Assembly: GCA_035222895.1 (NCBI GenBank)
Contig: JAVYIG010000608.1
Location: 124,001 to 188,000, forward strand
DNA: 64,000 nt
Source of the DNA: Strongylocentrotus droebachiensis
Taxonomy: Eukaryota > Echinodermata > Echinoidea > Camarodonta > Strongylocentrotidae
Direction: 5' to 3'
Every line of letters begins with the position of its first letter. The stretch's first letter is position 1. Both the position numbers and the translations under genes were made by a program. Shown piece after piece: positions 21,775-33,652 of the stretch. Below the pieces are notes generated by a model. It was given only the letters and a program-made list of their open reading frames with translations. It was not told the origin of the DNA and did not search any database.

Positions 21775-21790
21775 AAACCATAGACAATAC

Positions 21791-22085
21791 GCCATTTTCG
21801 TAGTGTCACCAAATTTAATGCATAAGTCTTTGTGAAGTGCCTCAATACAAATTATTTCGGTCACCTGATAAGAATAATAGTATTTCAATAGAAAGAATCC
21901 AAACTGCATACAATAATTGTTGCCAGGTAGGACAAACATTATGGTTTGACCTACCTAGCAACACTTAATCAGTTTGCATTCTGACCTTTGAAATACTATT
22001 ATTCTTATCAGGTGAATAAAATTATTTTTATTGAGGCACTTCACAAAGACTTATGCATTAAATTTGGTTACATTACGAAAATGGC
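21791..22085. mobile_element. Palindromic fold-back MITE (295 bp)
   Basis: The two arms are near-perfect inverse copies over about 130 bp: GCCATTTTCGTA at 21791 matches TACGAAAATGGC ending 22085, then AAATTTAATGCATAAGTC, CTTTGTGAAGTGCCTCAATA and CCTGATAAGAATAATAGTAT follow in mirrored order. The centre has another inverted pair, TTGCCAGGTAGG/CCTACCTAGCAA. Transcripts would form a long hairpin. No target duplication is evident. Confidence 0.8.
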
Positions 22086-22261
22086 CTGGCACCCCCTCCC
22101 CCCACTGGTAAAAGAAAAGAAGAATTTTTCTCACGAAATAGGCCCCCCAAAAGTTGTGCTCTTACCGTTGATCCTGATATTCTTTGAACAAGCTATGTAT
22201 GATTGGTGTATCATCTGATTGTTTATCATGGTTTGCTAGTTACTTAAAAGGTCGTCGTATA

Positions 22262-22922
22262 CCGTGTGTGTCAAAAAAAGTTTGCACCTAGAAAATTGCT
22301 AATTATTTTAATAATCATCTATAAATAGCAAATTATTATACATTTTATGAAAGAGTGTTTTATCCCAAATCATTTGGTATCATTTTTGTGTGGTATGTGT
22401 TCACGCTTGGATGAACAGGAGACTTTGTTTGCGAGAGTGTAAAAATCGACTTGCGCCAAAGTGATGCCTATACAGTATTATTATGTTGGGATTAGCGGAG
22501 TGACAGAGTGAAATGAATGTATGAAATGAAATGCGTCGCATATGCTTTTTGCAGAAGCAAAGTCACACACTCACAACACACACGCGCACAAATGTTCATT
22601 GATATTCGATATTTGATATGTGTGGCATGATTAATTTTGTTACGGATGTTATTTGGATCTGCAAAAACCGAATTAATACCCAAATCCAATTTTTTTAAAT
22701 TCAAACATCACATAAGCAACTTTGGCGCAAGTCGATTTTTGCACTCTCGCAAACAATTCCCCCTGTTCATCCAAGCGTGAACACAAACCTCACAAAAATG
22801 ATACTAAATGATTCGGGGTAAAACACTCTTTCATAAGATGTATACTAATTTACTGTTCATAGATGATTTTAAAAATAATTAGGAATTTTCTAGGTGTAAA
22901 CTTTTTTTTTTGACTGACACTG
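22262..22922. mobile_element. Mariner-type MITE with about 205-bp TIRs
   Basis: TA flanks both ends (22260-22261 and 22923-22924). Arms 22262-22466 and 22716-22922 are inverse copies with few mismatches, including TTTGCACCTAGAAAATT, ATGAAAGAGTGTTTTA, TTCACGCTTGGATGAACAGG and AAAATCGACTTGCGCCAAAG. The 250-bp centre has no ORF of note. TA duplications and GTGTGTCAAAA-like ends suit a non-autonomous Tc1/mariner element. Confidence 0.85.
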
Positions 22923-22924
22923 TA

Positions 22925-24010
22925 TATTATGTACTCTTTTAAACTCATCTACATCATCAGATTCGAATATAGATTTTGGGGTTCCTCAAGGATCTATATT
23001 GGGCCCGATTATATTTATAATTTATATTGATGATATTGTAAATCATATATAGAGAAATGCTCTGTTCACTTATTTGCTGATGACACATTAATTTATTTCT
23101 CACACAGAAACGTCCTTACTATAGAGTCCTTGGTTAAATTCTGAACTTAATAGAATATTTAATTGGTTGTGTATCTCCAAATTGAGCCTCAATAATATTG
23201 TGAGAAAACAGTAAGCATGTTATTTGGCTCACCCAGAATGTTTACTAAATGTAGTAAGCTGAACTTGAATGTAAATGGGATAAATATACGACATGTACAA
23301 TCTACGAAGTATCTTGGTATGTTGTTAGATCCTAGTTTAAAGTGGAATTTGCATATTGATGACATGTGTTCAAGGTAAGTAATCTCATATACGCTTGTTA
23401 GCTCGATGGCGAACTATCTAATATGAAAATTGTATATAATGCCATTATTCTTCCTATTTTTGACTATGGTGATTATATGGAACAGCCTGTGCTAAATATG
23501 TCAACTATGTACATAAGTCCTTACAGTCATGTGTCAACGTTGATCCTCCCACACTTAAACTACGGAATTATAGCTTGGGGCAATTGTGCTGACTATCTTT
23601 TAAATATAATTTTATTACTCCAGAAAAAAAGCGCCGCGTGTTATAATTTATGTCACTCTGATTTTCGAGCGCACACGGATGCACTTTCTCACACATATAG
23701 TATCCTAAAGATAACAGACTTATATATAATCTGGGAATATTCATGCATAATTTAAATAGAAATGAACTACCAAATGTTTTTTATTCGATGTTTACAAAGA
23801 ATTTCAATATTCATCATTATCCTACTCGGTCTGCCGAACTTTTTCATCTACCAAAAACAAGAACTTTGCTCTTAAATAAATCATTTGTATTTTCAGGCTC
23901 AAAACTTTGGAACTTTCTTTCAGATCCAGTTAAAAATAAACCCACATATTAGAGTTTTAGTAGAGGGTTAAAAAAGAATCTAATACAAAAATACATGTCT
24001 CCTACAGGGT
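22925..24010 (+). pseudogene. Decayed LINE ORF2 (reverse transcriptase) fragment
   Basis: Frame-shifted remnants read GVPQGSILGPIIFI and YIDDIV (about 22975-23040), then FADDTLIYFSH in another frame (about 23075-23100). Next come YNAIILPIFDYGD (about 23430), PHLNYGIIAWGNC (about 23550) and LLQKKSA, and finally YPTRSAELFHLP and SGSKLWNFLSD near 23820-23930. Order and motifs are those of a CR1/L2-group ORF2 from RT motif 4 to the C-terminus. Several stops and frameshifts make it inactive. Its 3' UTR continues straight into the tandem array at 24.0 kb. Confidence 0.8.
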
Positions 24011-25065
24011 AAACATATTATGTTTATTCTTGGGAACCTACAAAAACAAGCTATGCTTTCCAGTAGGTTCCTGTTTCATTTCATAATTTCGATCTTACTT
24101 TGTCAACTATGTTCTTTATTGTGCAAACAATTGTTATATGAAATGAAATAAAATCAATCAATCAATCAATCAATCAATCATATAAAGCATTTTTTATATT
24201 ATATTATATTTATTCTTGGGAACCTACAAAAACAAGCTATGCTTTTCAGTAGGGTTCCTGTTTCATTTCATAATTTCGATCTTACTTTGTCAACTATGTT
24301 CTTTATTGTGCAAACAATTGTTATATGAAATGAAATAAAATCAATCAATCAATCAATCAATCATATAAAGCATTTTTTATATTATATTATATTTATTCTT
24401 GGGAACCTACAAAAACAAGCTATGCTTTCCAGTAGGGTTCCTGTTTCATTTCATGAGTTCGATCTTACTTTGTCAACTATGTTCTTTATTGTGCAAACAA
24501 TTGTTATATGAAATGAAATAAAATCAATCAATCAATCATATAAAGCATTTTTTTCAATACTGTATCCGCCTTACTAATATTGCATTGTATTATGTTCTTG
24601 TTTCATTTCATAATTTCGATCTTACTTTGTCAACTCTGTTCTTTATTGTGCAAACAATTGTTATATGAAATGAAATAAAATCAATCAATCAATCAATCAA
24701 TCATATAAAGCATTTTTTATATTATATTATATTTATTCTTGGGAACCTACAAAAACAAGCTATGCTTTCCAGTAGGGTTCCTGTTTCATTTCAAAATTTC
24801 GATCTTACTTTGTCAACTATGTTCTTTATTGTGCAAACAATTGTTATATGAAATGAAATAAAATCAATCAATCAATCAATCAATCATATAAAGCATTTTT
24901 TATATTATATTATATTTATTCTTGGGAACCTACAAAAACAAGCTATGCTTTCCAGTAGGGTTCCTGTTTCATTTCAAAATTTCGATCTTACTTTGTCAAC
25001 TATGTTCTTTATTGTGCAAATAATTGTTATATGAAATGAAATAAAATCAATCAATCAATCACTCA

Positions 25066-25483
25066 CAGGGGCGGATCTAGCTTTTTGCTAAGGGGGAGGT
25101 TTGACCAAAATAATGACGATGCAGAGCATCGTCCACGAGCCGCGAAGCGGCGATCCGATTTTTTTGGGGGTGTTTATTTGAACCCCGTAAGTGATGTTTT
25201 CCTGGCATCTATTAACACAATGGAGACCATAAAAAGCAGTGCATGATAACGTCTTTTTAAATCAAGTAACAGTTTAATACACAGTTATATCCAGAGTTAT
25301 CATGTGTTTGGTTAAGTTACCAGATGAGTTGAATATCTTCTCACAATATTTGCATTTGAAAGGGTTTCTCTCCAGCGTGCGTTCTTTTTTTTTTTCCTTT
25401 TTTTTTTTTTTTTTTTTTGGCCCGCCCAAGGGGGGGGGGTTTAAACCCCCTAAACCCCCCCCCCTCCCGTAGATCCGCGCCTG
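25066..25483. mobile_element. TIR element with 5-bp duplication and captured zinc-finger fragment, copy 1
   Basis: The element begins CAGGGGCGGATCTAG and ends GTAGATCCGCGCCTG; ACTCA is duplicated on both sides (25061-25065, 25484-25488). On the minus strand the interior reads ERNPFKCKYCEKIFNSSG and then NLTKHM (about 25390-25310). That is a C2H2 finger with a decayed linker, both Cys and the first His, but without a clear second His. The remainder is GC-rich hairpin sequence (GCATCGTCC..CGAAGCGGCGA) and T/G homopolymers. The ends are hAT-like; the 5-bp duplication suggests the hAT5 type. Confidence 0.75.
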
Positions 25484-27381
25484 ACTCAATCATATGAAGC
25501 ATTTTTTTATATTATATTATATTTATTCTCGGGAACCTACAAAAACAAGCTATGCTTTCCAGTAGGGTTCCTGTTTCATTTCATAATTTCGATCTTACTT
25601 TGTCAACTATGTTCTTTATTGTGCAAATAATTGTTATATGAAATGAAATAAAATCAATCAATCAATCAATCAATCATATAAAGCATTTGTTATATTATAT
25701 TATATTTATTCTTGGGAACCTACAAAAACAAGCTATGCTTTCCAGTAGGGTTCCTGTTTCATTTCGAAATTTCGATCTTACTTTGTCAACTATGTTCTTT
25801 ATTGTGCAAACAATTGTTATATGAAATGAAATAAAATCAATCAATCAATCAATCAATCAATCATATAAAGCATTTTTATATTATATTATATTTATTCTTG
25901 GGAACCTACAAAAACAAGCTATGCTTTCCAGTAGGGTTCCTGTTTCATTTCATAATTTCGATCTTACTTTGTTCAACTATGTTCTTTATTGTGCAAACAA
26001 TTTATTGTTATATGAAATGAAATAAAATCAATCAATCAATCAATCAATCATATAAAGCATTTGTTATATTATATTATATTTATTCTTGGGAACCTACAAA
26101 AACAAGCTATGCTTTCCAGTAGGGTTCCTGTTTCATTTCATGAGTTCGATCTTACTTTGTCAACTATGTTCTTTATTGTGCAAACAATTGTTATATGAAA
26201 TGAAATAAAATCAATCAATCAATCATATAAAGCATTTTTTTCAATACTGTATCCGCCTTACTAATATTGCATTGTATTATGTTCTTGTTTCATTTCATAA
26301 TTTCGATCTTACTTTGTCAACTCTGTTCTTTATTGTGCAAACAATTGTTATATGAAATGAAATAAAATCAATCAATCAATCATATAAAGCATTTTTTTTC
26401 AATACTGTATCCGCCTTACTAATATTGCATTGTATTATGTTCTTGTTTCATTTCATAATTTCGATCTTACTTTGTCAACTATGTTCTTTATTGTGCAAAC
26501 ATTTGTTATATGAAATGAAATAAAATCAATCAATCAATCATATAAAGCATTTTTTTCAATACTGTATCCGCCTTACTAATATTGCATTGTATTATGTTCT
26601 TGTTTCATTTCATAATTTCGATCTTACTTTGTCAACTATGTTCTTTATTGTGCAAACAATTGTTATATGAAATGAAATAAAATCAATCAATCAATCATAT
26701 AAAGCATTTTTTTCAATACTGTATCCGCCTTACTAATATTGCATTGTATTATGTTCTTGTTTCATTTCATAATTTCGATCTTACTTTGTCAACTATGTTC
26801 TTTATTGTGCAAACAATTGTTATATGAAATGAAATAAAATCAATCAATCAATCATATAAAGCATTTTTTTCAATACTGTATCCGCCTTACTAATATTGCA
26901 TTGTATTATGTTCTTGTTTCATTTCATAATTTCGATCTTACTTTGTCAACTATGTTCTTTATTGTGCAAACAATTGTTATATGAAATGAAATAAAATCAA
27001 TCAATCAATCAATCAATCATATAAAGCATTTTTTATATTATATTATATTTATTCTTGGGAACCTACAAAAACAAGCTATGCTTTCCAGTAGGGTTCCTGT
27101 TTCATTTCAAAATTTCGATCTTACTTTGTCAACTATGTTCTTTATTGTGCAAACAATTGTTATATGAAATGAAATAAAATCAATCAATCAATCAATCAAT
27201 CATATAAAGCATTTTTTATATTATATTATATTTATTCTTGGGAACCTACAAAAACAAGCTATGCTTTCCAGTAGGGTTCCTGTTTCATTTCAAAATTTCG
27301 ATCTTACTTTGTCAACTATGTTCTTTATTGTGCAAATAATTGTTATATGAAATGAAATAAAATCAATCAATCAATCACTCA

Positions 27382-28423
27382 CAGGGGCGGATCTAGCTTT
27401 TTGCTAAGGGGGAGGTTTGACCAAAATAATGACCATGCAGAGCATCGTCCACGAGCCGCGAAGCGGCGATCCGATTTTTTTGGGGGTGTTTATTTGAACC
27501 CCGTAAGTGATGTTTTCCTGGCATCTATTAACACAATGGAGACCATAAAAAGCAGTGCATGATAACGTCTTTTTAAATCAAGTAACAGTTTAATACACAG
27601 TTATATCCAGAGTTATCATGTGCAGGGGCGGATCTAGCTTTTTGCTAAGGGGGGGTTTAACCAAAATAATGACGATGTGGAGCATCGTCCACGAGCCGCG
27701 AAGCGGCGAGCCGATTTTTTTGTGGGTGTTTATTTGAACCCCGTAAGTGATGTTTTCCTGGCATCTATTAACACAATGGAGACCATAAAAAGCAGTGCAT
27801 GATAACGTCTTTTTAAATCAAGTAACAGTTAAATAAAATAATGACGATGCGGAGCATCGTCCACGAGCCGCGAAGCGGCGAGCCGATTTTTTTTTTGGGT
27901 GTTTATTTGAACCCCGTAAGTGATGTTTTCCTGGCATCTATTAACACAATGGAGACCATAAAAAGCAGTGCATGATAACGTCTTTTTAAATCAAGTAACA
28001 GTTAAATACACAGTTATATCCAGAGTTATCATGTGTTTGGTTAAGTTACCAGATGAGTTGAATATCTTCTCACAATATTTGCACTTGAAAGTGTTTCTCT
28101 CCAGCGTGCATTCTTTTTTCTTTCTTTTTTTCTTTTTTTTCTCTTTTTTTCCCCTTTTTTTTTTTTTTTTTTTTTTTTTGGGCCGCCCAAGGGGGGGGGG
28201 GGTTTAAACCCCCTAAACCCCCCCCGTAGATCCGCGCCTGATGTGTTTGGTTAAGTTACCAGATGAGTTGAATATCTTCTCACAATATTTGCATTTGAAA
28301 GGGTTTCTCTCCAGCGTGCGTTCTTTTTTTTTTTCCTTTTTTTTTTTTTTTTTTTTTGGCCCGCCCAAGGGGGGGGGGGGGTTTAAACCCCCTAACCCCC
28401 CCCCTCCCGTAGATCCGCGCCTG
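27382..28423. mobile_element. TIR element copy 2, split by a nested second insertion
   Basis: The outer parts 27382-27622 and 28241-28423 together equal copy 1, with the same array flanks (left ACTC-A, right ACTCA at 28424). They are interrupted by another member of the same family at 27623-28240. The outer copy shares its insertion point with copy 1, so the two come from one insertion that was duplicated with the array. Confidence 0.75.
27623..28240. mobile_element. Nested TIR element inside copy 2, with internal duplication
   Basis: It starts CAGGGGCGGATCTAG and ends TAGATCCGCGCCTG. ATGTG flanks it on both sides (27618-27622 and 28241-28245), a second case of a 5-bp duplication. Its first about 200 bp are tandemly repeated from about 27832 (AAATAATGACGATGCGGAGC again). 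The zinc-finger fragment (about 28025-28110, minus) is present here too. Confidence 0.75.
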
Positions 28424-30010
28424 ACTCAATCATATGAAGCATTTTTTTATATTATATTATATTTATTCTCGGGAACCTACAAAAACAAGCTATGCTTTCC
28501 AGTAGGGTTCCTGTTTCATTTCATAATTTCGATCTTACTTTGTCAACTATGTTCTTTATTGTGCAAATAATTGTTATATGAAATGAAATAAAATCAATCA
28601 ATCAATCAATCAATCATATAAAGCATTTGTTATATTATATTATATTTATTCTTGGGAACCTACAAAAACAAGCTATGCTTTCCAGTAGGGTTCCTGTTTC
28701 ATTTCGAAATTTCGATCTTACTTTGTCAACTATGTTCTTTATTGTGCAAACAATTGTTATATGAAATGAAATAAAATCAATCAATCAATCAATCAATCAA
28801 TCATATAAAGCATTTTTATATTATATTATATTTATTCTTGGGAACCTACAAAAACAAGCTATGCTTTCCAGTAGGGTTCCTGTTTCATTTCATAATTTCG
28901 ATCTTACTTTGTTCAACTATGTTCTTTATTGTGCAAACAATTTATTGTTATATGAAATGAAATAAAATCAATCAATCAATCAATCAATCATATAAAGCAT
29001 TTGTTATATTATATTATATTTATTCTTGGGAACCTACAAAAACAAGCTATGCTTTCCAGTAGGGTTCCTGTTTCATTTCATGAGTTCGATCTTACTTTGT
29101 CAACTATGTTCTTTATTGTGCAAACAATTGTTATATGAAATGAAATAAAATCAATCAATCAATCATATAAAGCATTTTTTTCAATACTGTATCCGCCTTA
29201 CTAATATTGCATTGTATTATGTTCTTGTTTCATTTCATAATTTCGATCTTACTTTGTCAACTATGTTCTTTATTGTGCAAACAATTGTTATATGAAATGA
29301 AATAAAATCAATCAATCAATCATATAAAGCATTTTTTTCAATACTGTATCCGCCTTACTAATATTGCATTGTATTATGTTCTTGTTTCATTTCATAATTT
29401 CGATCTTACTTTGTCAACTATGTTCTTTATTGTGCAAACAATTGTTATATGAAATGAAATAAAATCAATCAATCAATCATATAAAGCATTTTTTTCAATA
29501 CTGTATCCGCCTTACTAATATTGCATTGTATTATGTTCTTGTTTCATTTCATAATTTCGATCTTACTTTGTCAACTATGTTCTTTATTGTGCAAACAATT
29601 GTTATATGAAATGAAATAAAATCAATCAATCAATCATATAAAGCATTTTTTTCAATACTGTATCCGCCTTACTAATATTGCATTGTATTATGTTCTTGTT
29701 TCATTTCATAATTTCGATCTTACTTTGTCAACTATGTTCTTTATTGTGCAAACAATTGTTATATGAAATGAAATAAAATCAATCAATCAATCATATAAAG
29801 CATTTTTTTCAATACTGTATCCGCCTTACTAATATTGCATTATATTATGTTCTTGTTTCATTTCATAATTTCGATCTTACTTTGTCAACTATGTTCTTTA
29901 TTGTGCAAACAATTGTTATATGAAATGAAATAAAATCAATCAATCAATCAATCAATCATATATAAAGCATTTTTTTCAATACTGTTTCCGCCTTACTAAT
30001 ATTGCGTTGT

Positions 30011-30855
30011 ATGGTTTGTTACAATAGGCATATTGCAAACAAGTAACAATGAGGAGGGAATTTTCCCAATCAAAACGTGATGATGGTGGATCTCCCATCA
30101 GATTTCGTCATTTGATTTGTCCGTATTTTCTTATCGATTTCCGAATCTGGTGATGTTGAAAATGAAGCTGCAGAGCTACTATTCTATTAAACCGCAACAC
30201 AGACGATCTGAGAACACTGAACTGGAAAGCATAATTTCCACTTCAGCGATAGAAACGATGGGTTGCTATGGAAACTGGCATGAAGTGGATTCCACTTACT
30301 GAATTGTGGAAATAGTCACTGCTCCTAATGTTATGCAATGCATTATATACAGTATTTAGCATTTAGCATTTTAATAAGGCAATGTATAATGAAATGAAGA
30401 TCGGTTGCTTTCCCAGACGCATAATGATGCATTTCTCCTGTAACACATCGATTAAAATCCCTATGGTAAAAACATGAACCACTTTGCGACATTGTAATTT
30501 AGTATGTGCAGGTGAATACAATTTGTAGTCATTTCAGTCATGAGCAATATTTGACAAAAGACATGTTTTTTAAAGAAAACTTAAATAAACTTTGGCTGAT
30601 TGGTTAAATGTTAAAATTTGATGCGATAAGAGTTAGTGTTGTGGAAACGTGGAATTATTCGTTGAAAATAAAACGGTCCAATTAAAAAATTATTATGTAG
30701 GCGATTCTATCAAAATATGGGGCTTTTTGAAACAGTGATAGCAAATGGATGTTGGGGGGGGGGGGTATTGTCCCTCTCTTGTAGTCAGCCCATTTTCAAC
30801 GAGAAAAAAATCATCCCTCATTCTATATTGAGAGAAAGGAAAAGAAAAGGCGAAG
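30011..30855. other. Intergenic; nothing recognised
   Basis: Non-repetitive AT-rich DNA between the array and the GAA tract. A 61-codon open frame at 30117-30302 has no recognisable feature. A G-run lies at about 30755-30767. Confidence 0.4.
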
Positions 30856-31067
30856 AAATGGAAGAGGAAGAAGAAGAAGAAGAAGAAGAAGAAGAAGAAG
30901 AAGAAGAAGAAGAAGAAGAAGAAGAAGAAAAAGAAGAAGGAGAAGAAGAAGAAGAAGAAGAAGGAGAAAAAGAAGAAGCAGAAGAAGAAGAAGAAGAAGA
31001 AGAAGAAGAAGAAGAAGAAGAAGAAGAAAAAGAAGAAGAAGAAAAAGAAAAAGGAGATGAAGAAGAA
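30856..31067. repeat. GAA/GAG polypurine tract (about 210 bp)
   Basis: This is a nearly pure A/G strand of AAG triplets with some GGA and AAA. Both strands give long homopolymeric open frames (Glu-rich or Phe-rich) that are not genes. GAA repeats of this size can form triplex DNA. Confidence 0.9.
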
Positions 31068-33370
31068 AGAACTTGAAAGAGAAAATGGGCTGGGGTTAGA
31101 TCTTACAAAAAGGTCTTTCACTTCAAGACATTTCGATTCTCACAATTTTTATTTCCATCCATTATAATAACATAATCTTACATTAGCAGCCACATCCGTT
31201 TTTGTTATGATCTGGTACCATATTGCTGCCTATGATGGTTCTTGTTCAATTTGACACCACACTGCATTTCTTTTTAGTACGACACAGAATGTTTATTTGA
31301 GCGTTATATTAATATACGATCGATAACACACCGTAACCGACGATGGCAATATAAATGAATGTATCCATCAGCGACGGACAGTGTCTCGCTTGGGCCTCGA
31401 TCCCCCGCCTATCGAAGTATTTGAGTGGAGCATAATATGAAGCGTGCAAATACCAGTTCTGCCAGTTCTCACGCAGACAACCTGTTGGCTTGCGAACGAC
31501 TCGTATTCCAAATAGCAGTTTTCCGTTTAATATGACTTAGGAGATGAACGTTGTTCCTCGATACCGGCAGAAACGGATAATTTCTTGAAGAAATATACGG
31601 ATAAAACAGGTTTTTTGTGTGGAACTACTATTACGGTAAATATTTCATCATATCTTAAAGAAATAGTATAGGCATTGTATTATTAATTCATTAATGCATT
31701 ACAACTATATGTTGGATTACATAAGACGGTTTATCAGAAGAAGAAGAAAGTCCCGGGAAAAATTGTTTCGAAATATATTGGCTCACTAATGAAAATGGCT
31801 AAGAAACTTATGACATATAAGATTAAAATTTGGCTTGAAAGGAACTCTCTTAATGTGGGAAAATGCTACAATTTTTTTCTTCTTCGTATTATGATTATGT
31901 TTACGAAATGATTTGAACGGTCTGCTTCCTTCCTTTATGGAGTCTACATATTGATGACCCTATATATATACATTGACTTATATAATACAAATACGTATGG
32001 GCTTCGGAACCTTATATTCAGCTATTCAATTTAAGAATATGAAAACGATAAGATTCGAATATGTGTTTAGTGAGCAGTCACTGTTACTATGTTATAAAGT
32101 CAAATGTCTAAACCAACAAAAACGTTTTTTGTTTTTGTAAAATACCCTTCTTTGCAGGTTTAATAGTAGGAAAGCTGAGTATTACTATTTCATATAAAAT
32201 TTTCTAATTAAAAAAAAAGAAGACCTACATGTTGCAAATGAAATCAATCTGCAAAGTTTCCTTTAATTTTTTTGAAATACTGAATGAAAGATCATTATGT
32301 AAGGCACTAATAATTCCTAGGTATAAATTTATGCGTATTTAGGCGTCCCGAAATAAAAAGGATGGAAAATGTTGGATACCAACTTTGTCCCACAAGGCAT
32401 GTCGTACAAGCAGGGTATATCCCATATGTTTGCACCAAACACCAACTTCGCTTAAAATATCAATTGTATCCCGCTGGTAAAGCCATGAAGCACGAGGGTA
32501 TACTACAGAGATAGGGACTCCTTGCCATATTTGCATCAAAGAAAAACTATGTGGGTTTAGGGTTAGGGTTTTGAGTGAGTTTTACGTTAGGTAATAGTTA
32601 GGTTTATGGATAGGTATGGTATTTAGTGTATGTCCATCATTGAAGTTATGTGCATGATTGACAAGAATTTCGGATATGCTTTGTATATCGCCTTGAAGAT
32701 ATATTTTTTTCCTTCATATTTTGACATCACCGGCGTTCAGTTTGTATTCTCTACAGTCTAGACTATTTATGATGTGAATATATACTTTTTAATAATAACA
32801 ATAATCATGATGAGAATGATGATAATGATGGTAATGATGATGATGATGATTTTGATGGTGATGGGGATGCATGGTGATGAATATGATTATGATAATGATA
32901 CTTCTACTATTACTACTTCTACTACTACTACTATACTTCTACTACTACTAGTAGTCCAGTACTACTGATACTACTACTACTAATGATAATAATAAAAACG
33001 ACAACAAAGAAACCAACAAACGATAATTATGATAATAATAAAAAATATAATAATAATTATAATAATAATGATATTAATGTTTATAATAATAATGATAATA
33101 ATGATAATATCAAAGACGAAGAAAAGGGAGAAGGAAATGAAAGATCTCCAATACTTTGCCTAATACTACGTCTGTAGGCGCCATGACGCTGTTGACTTTG
33201 CTTTACATCTATAATGCAATGTAATGACCTTGTACCCGACAGAGAGCTCGGACAACAACATATTACTTTTGTAAATGGATAAGCTATATGGACAATGATG
33301 TAGGATTTCAGACACGATAGTAGTCCATGCAACTTACAAGGTCTTTAATATATGTTTTAAATTATGATCC
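31068..33370. other. Intergenic; simple repeats, no gene
   Basis: The stretch holds a short TTTAGGGTTAGGG motif at about 32555-32568. GAT/ATG triplets lie at 32800-32890, CTA triplets at 32900-32985 and AAT triplets at 33020-33115. No exon with splice sites was found; an upstream 5' UTR exon of Dispatched-like gene A could be here but I cannot place it. Confidence 0.4.
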
Positions 33371-33652
33371 CTGGGCCTCGTATTACAAAGACTTACGATT
33401 GATCCAAATCAGTCGCAGGTCCTCCAATCAATCGCAAGTTTGCAGTCTCCTATCTCTTATGTACATAGTTTCGATTAATATCAATCGCAAATTCGCAAGT
33501 AATGCTACGGTCACGGTACGATAATTTCGTACAAATCTCCCTGTTTTTCCATTGTCTGAAAATCGTTCGTACGGCGTTCGTAGCAGTTCGTAATGGCATT
33601 TGTGACCGAGGCTTAAGTTAAGATTGATATCAACTCTTTGTAAGGCAGGCCC
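33371..33652. mobile_element. Probable MITE with a second MITE nested in it
   Basis: The ends are imperfect inverse copies: CCTGGGCCTCGTATTACAAA on the left against TTTGTAAGGCAGGCCCTG on the right. Inside, GCTACGGTCAC (about 33507) and GTGACCGAGGCTTA (about 33603) bracket a second, smaller inverted element. It lies just upstream of exon 1 of gene A and could carry part of its promoter region. Confidence 0.45.

Larger units (their letters stand above)
24017..30010 (+). repeat. Tandem array built from a LINE 3' UTR (about 25 monomers, two classes)
   Basis: Monomers start TATAAAGCATTTTTT and end AAATGAAATAAAATCAATCAA with a variable number of TCAA. Class A (about 175-190 bp) holds GGGAACCTAC, AAAACAAGCTATGCTTTCC and GTAGGGTTCCTG. 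Class B (about 156-165 bp) replaces this by CAATACTGTATCCGCC and TTACTAATATTGCATTG. The second half is common to both. The first copy directly follows the RT pseudogene, so the unit is that LINE's 3' UTR. Marker variants (CATGAGTTCG, TTGTTCAACTATG, CTCGGGAACC, GTGCAAATAATTG) recur in the same order, showing duplication of blocks of about 2.9 kb. Two insertions of a TIR element interrupt the array. Confidence 0.9.

Noticed and set aside
24017-30010. Regular repeats of 150-190 bp that at a glance could resemble a CRISPR array
   Set aside because: Units are contiguous LINE 3' UTR copies with no unique spacers, in a eukaryotic genome.
30693-31121. Phe-rich and Glu-rich long open frames
   Set aside because: Translation of the GAA tract; no splice sites or conserved residues.
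32553-32570. Telomere-like TTAGGG repeat
   Set aside because: Only about two units; no array.
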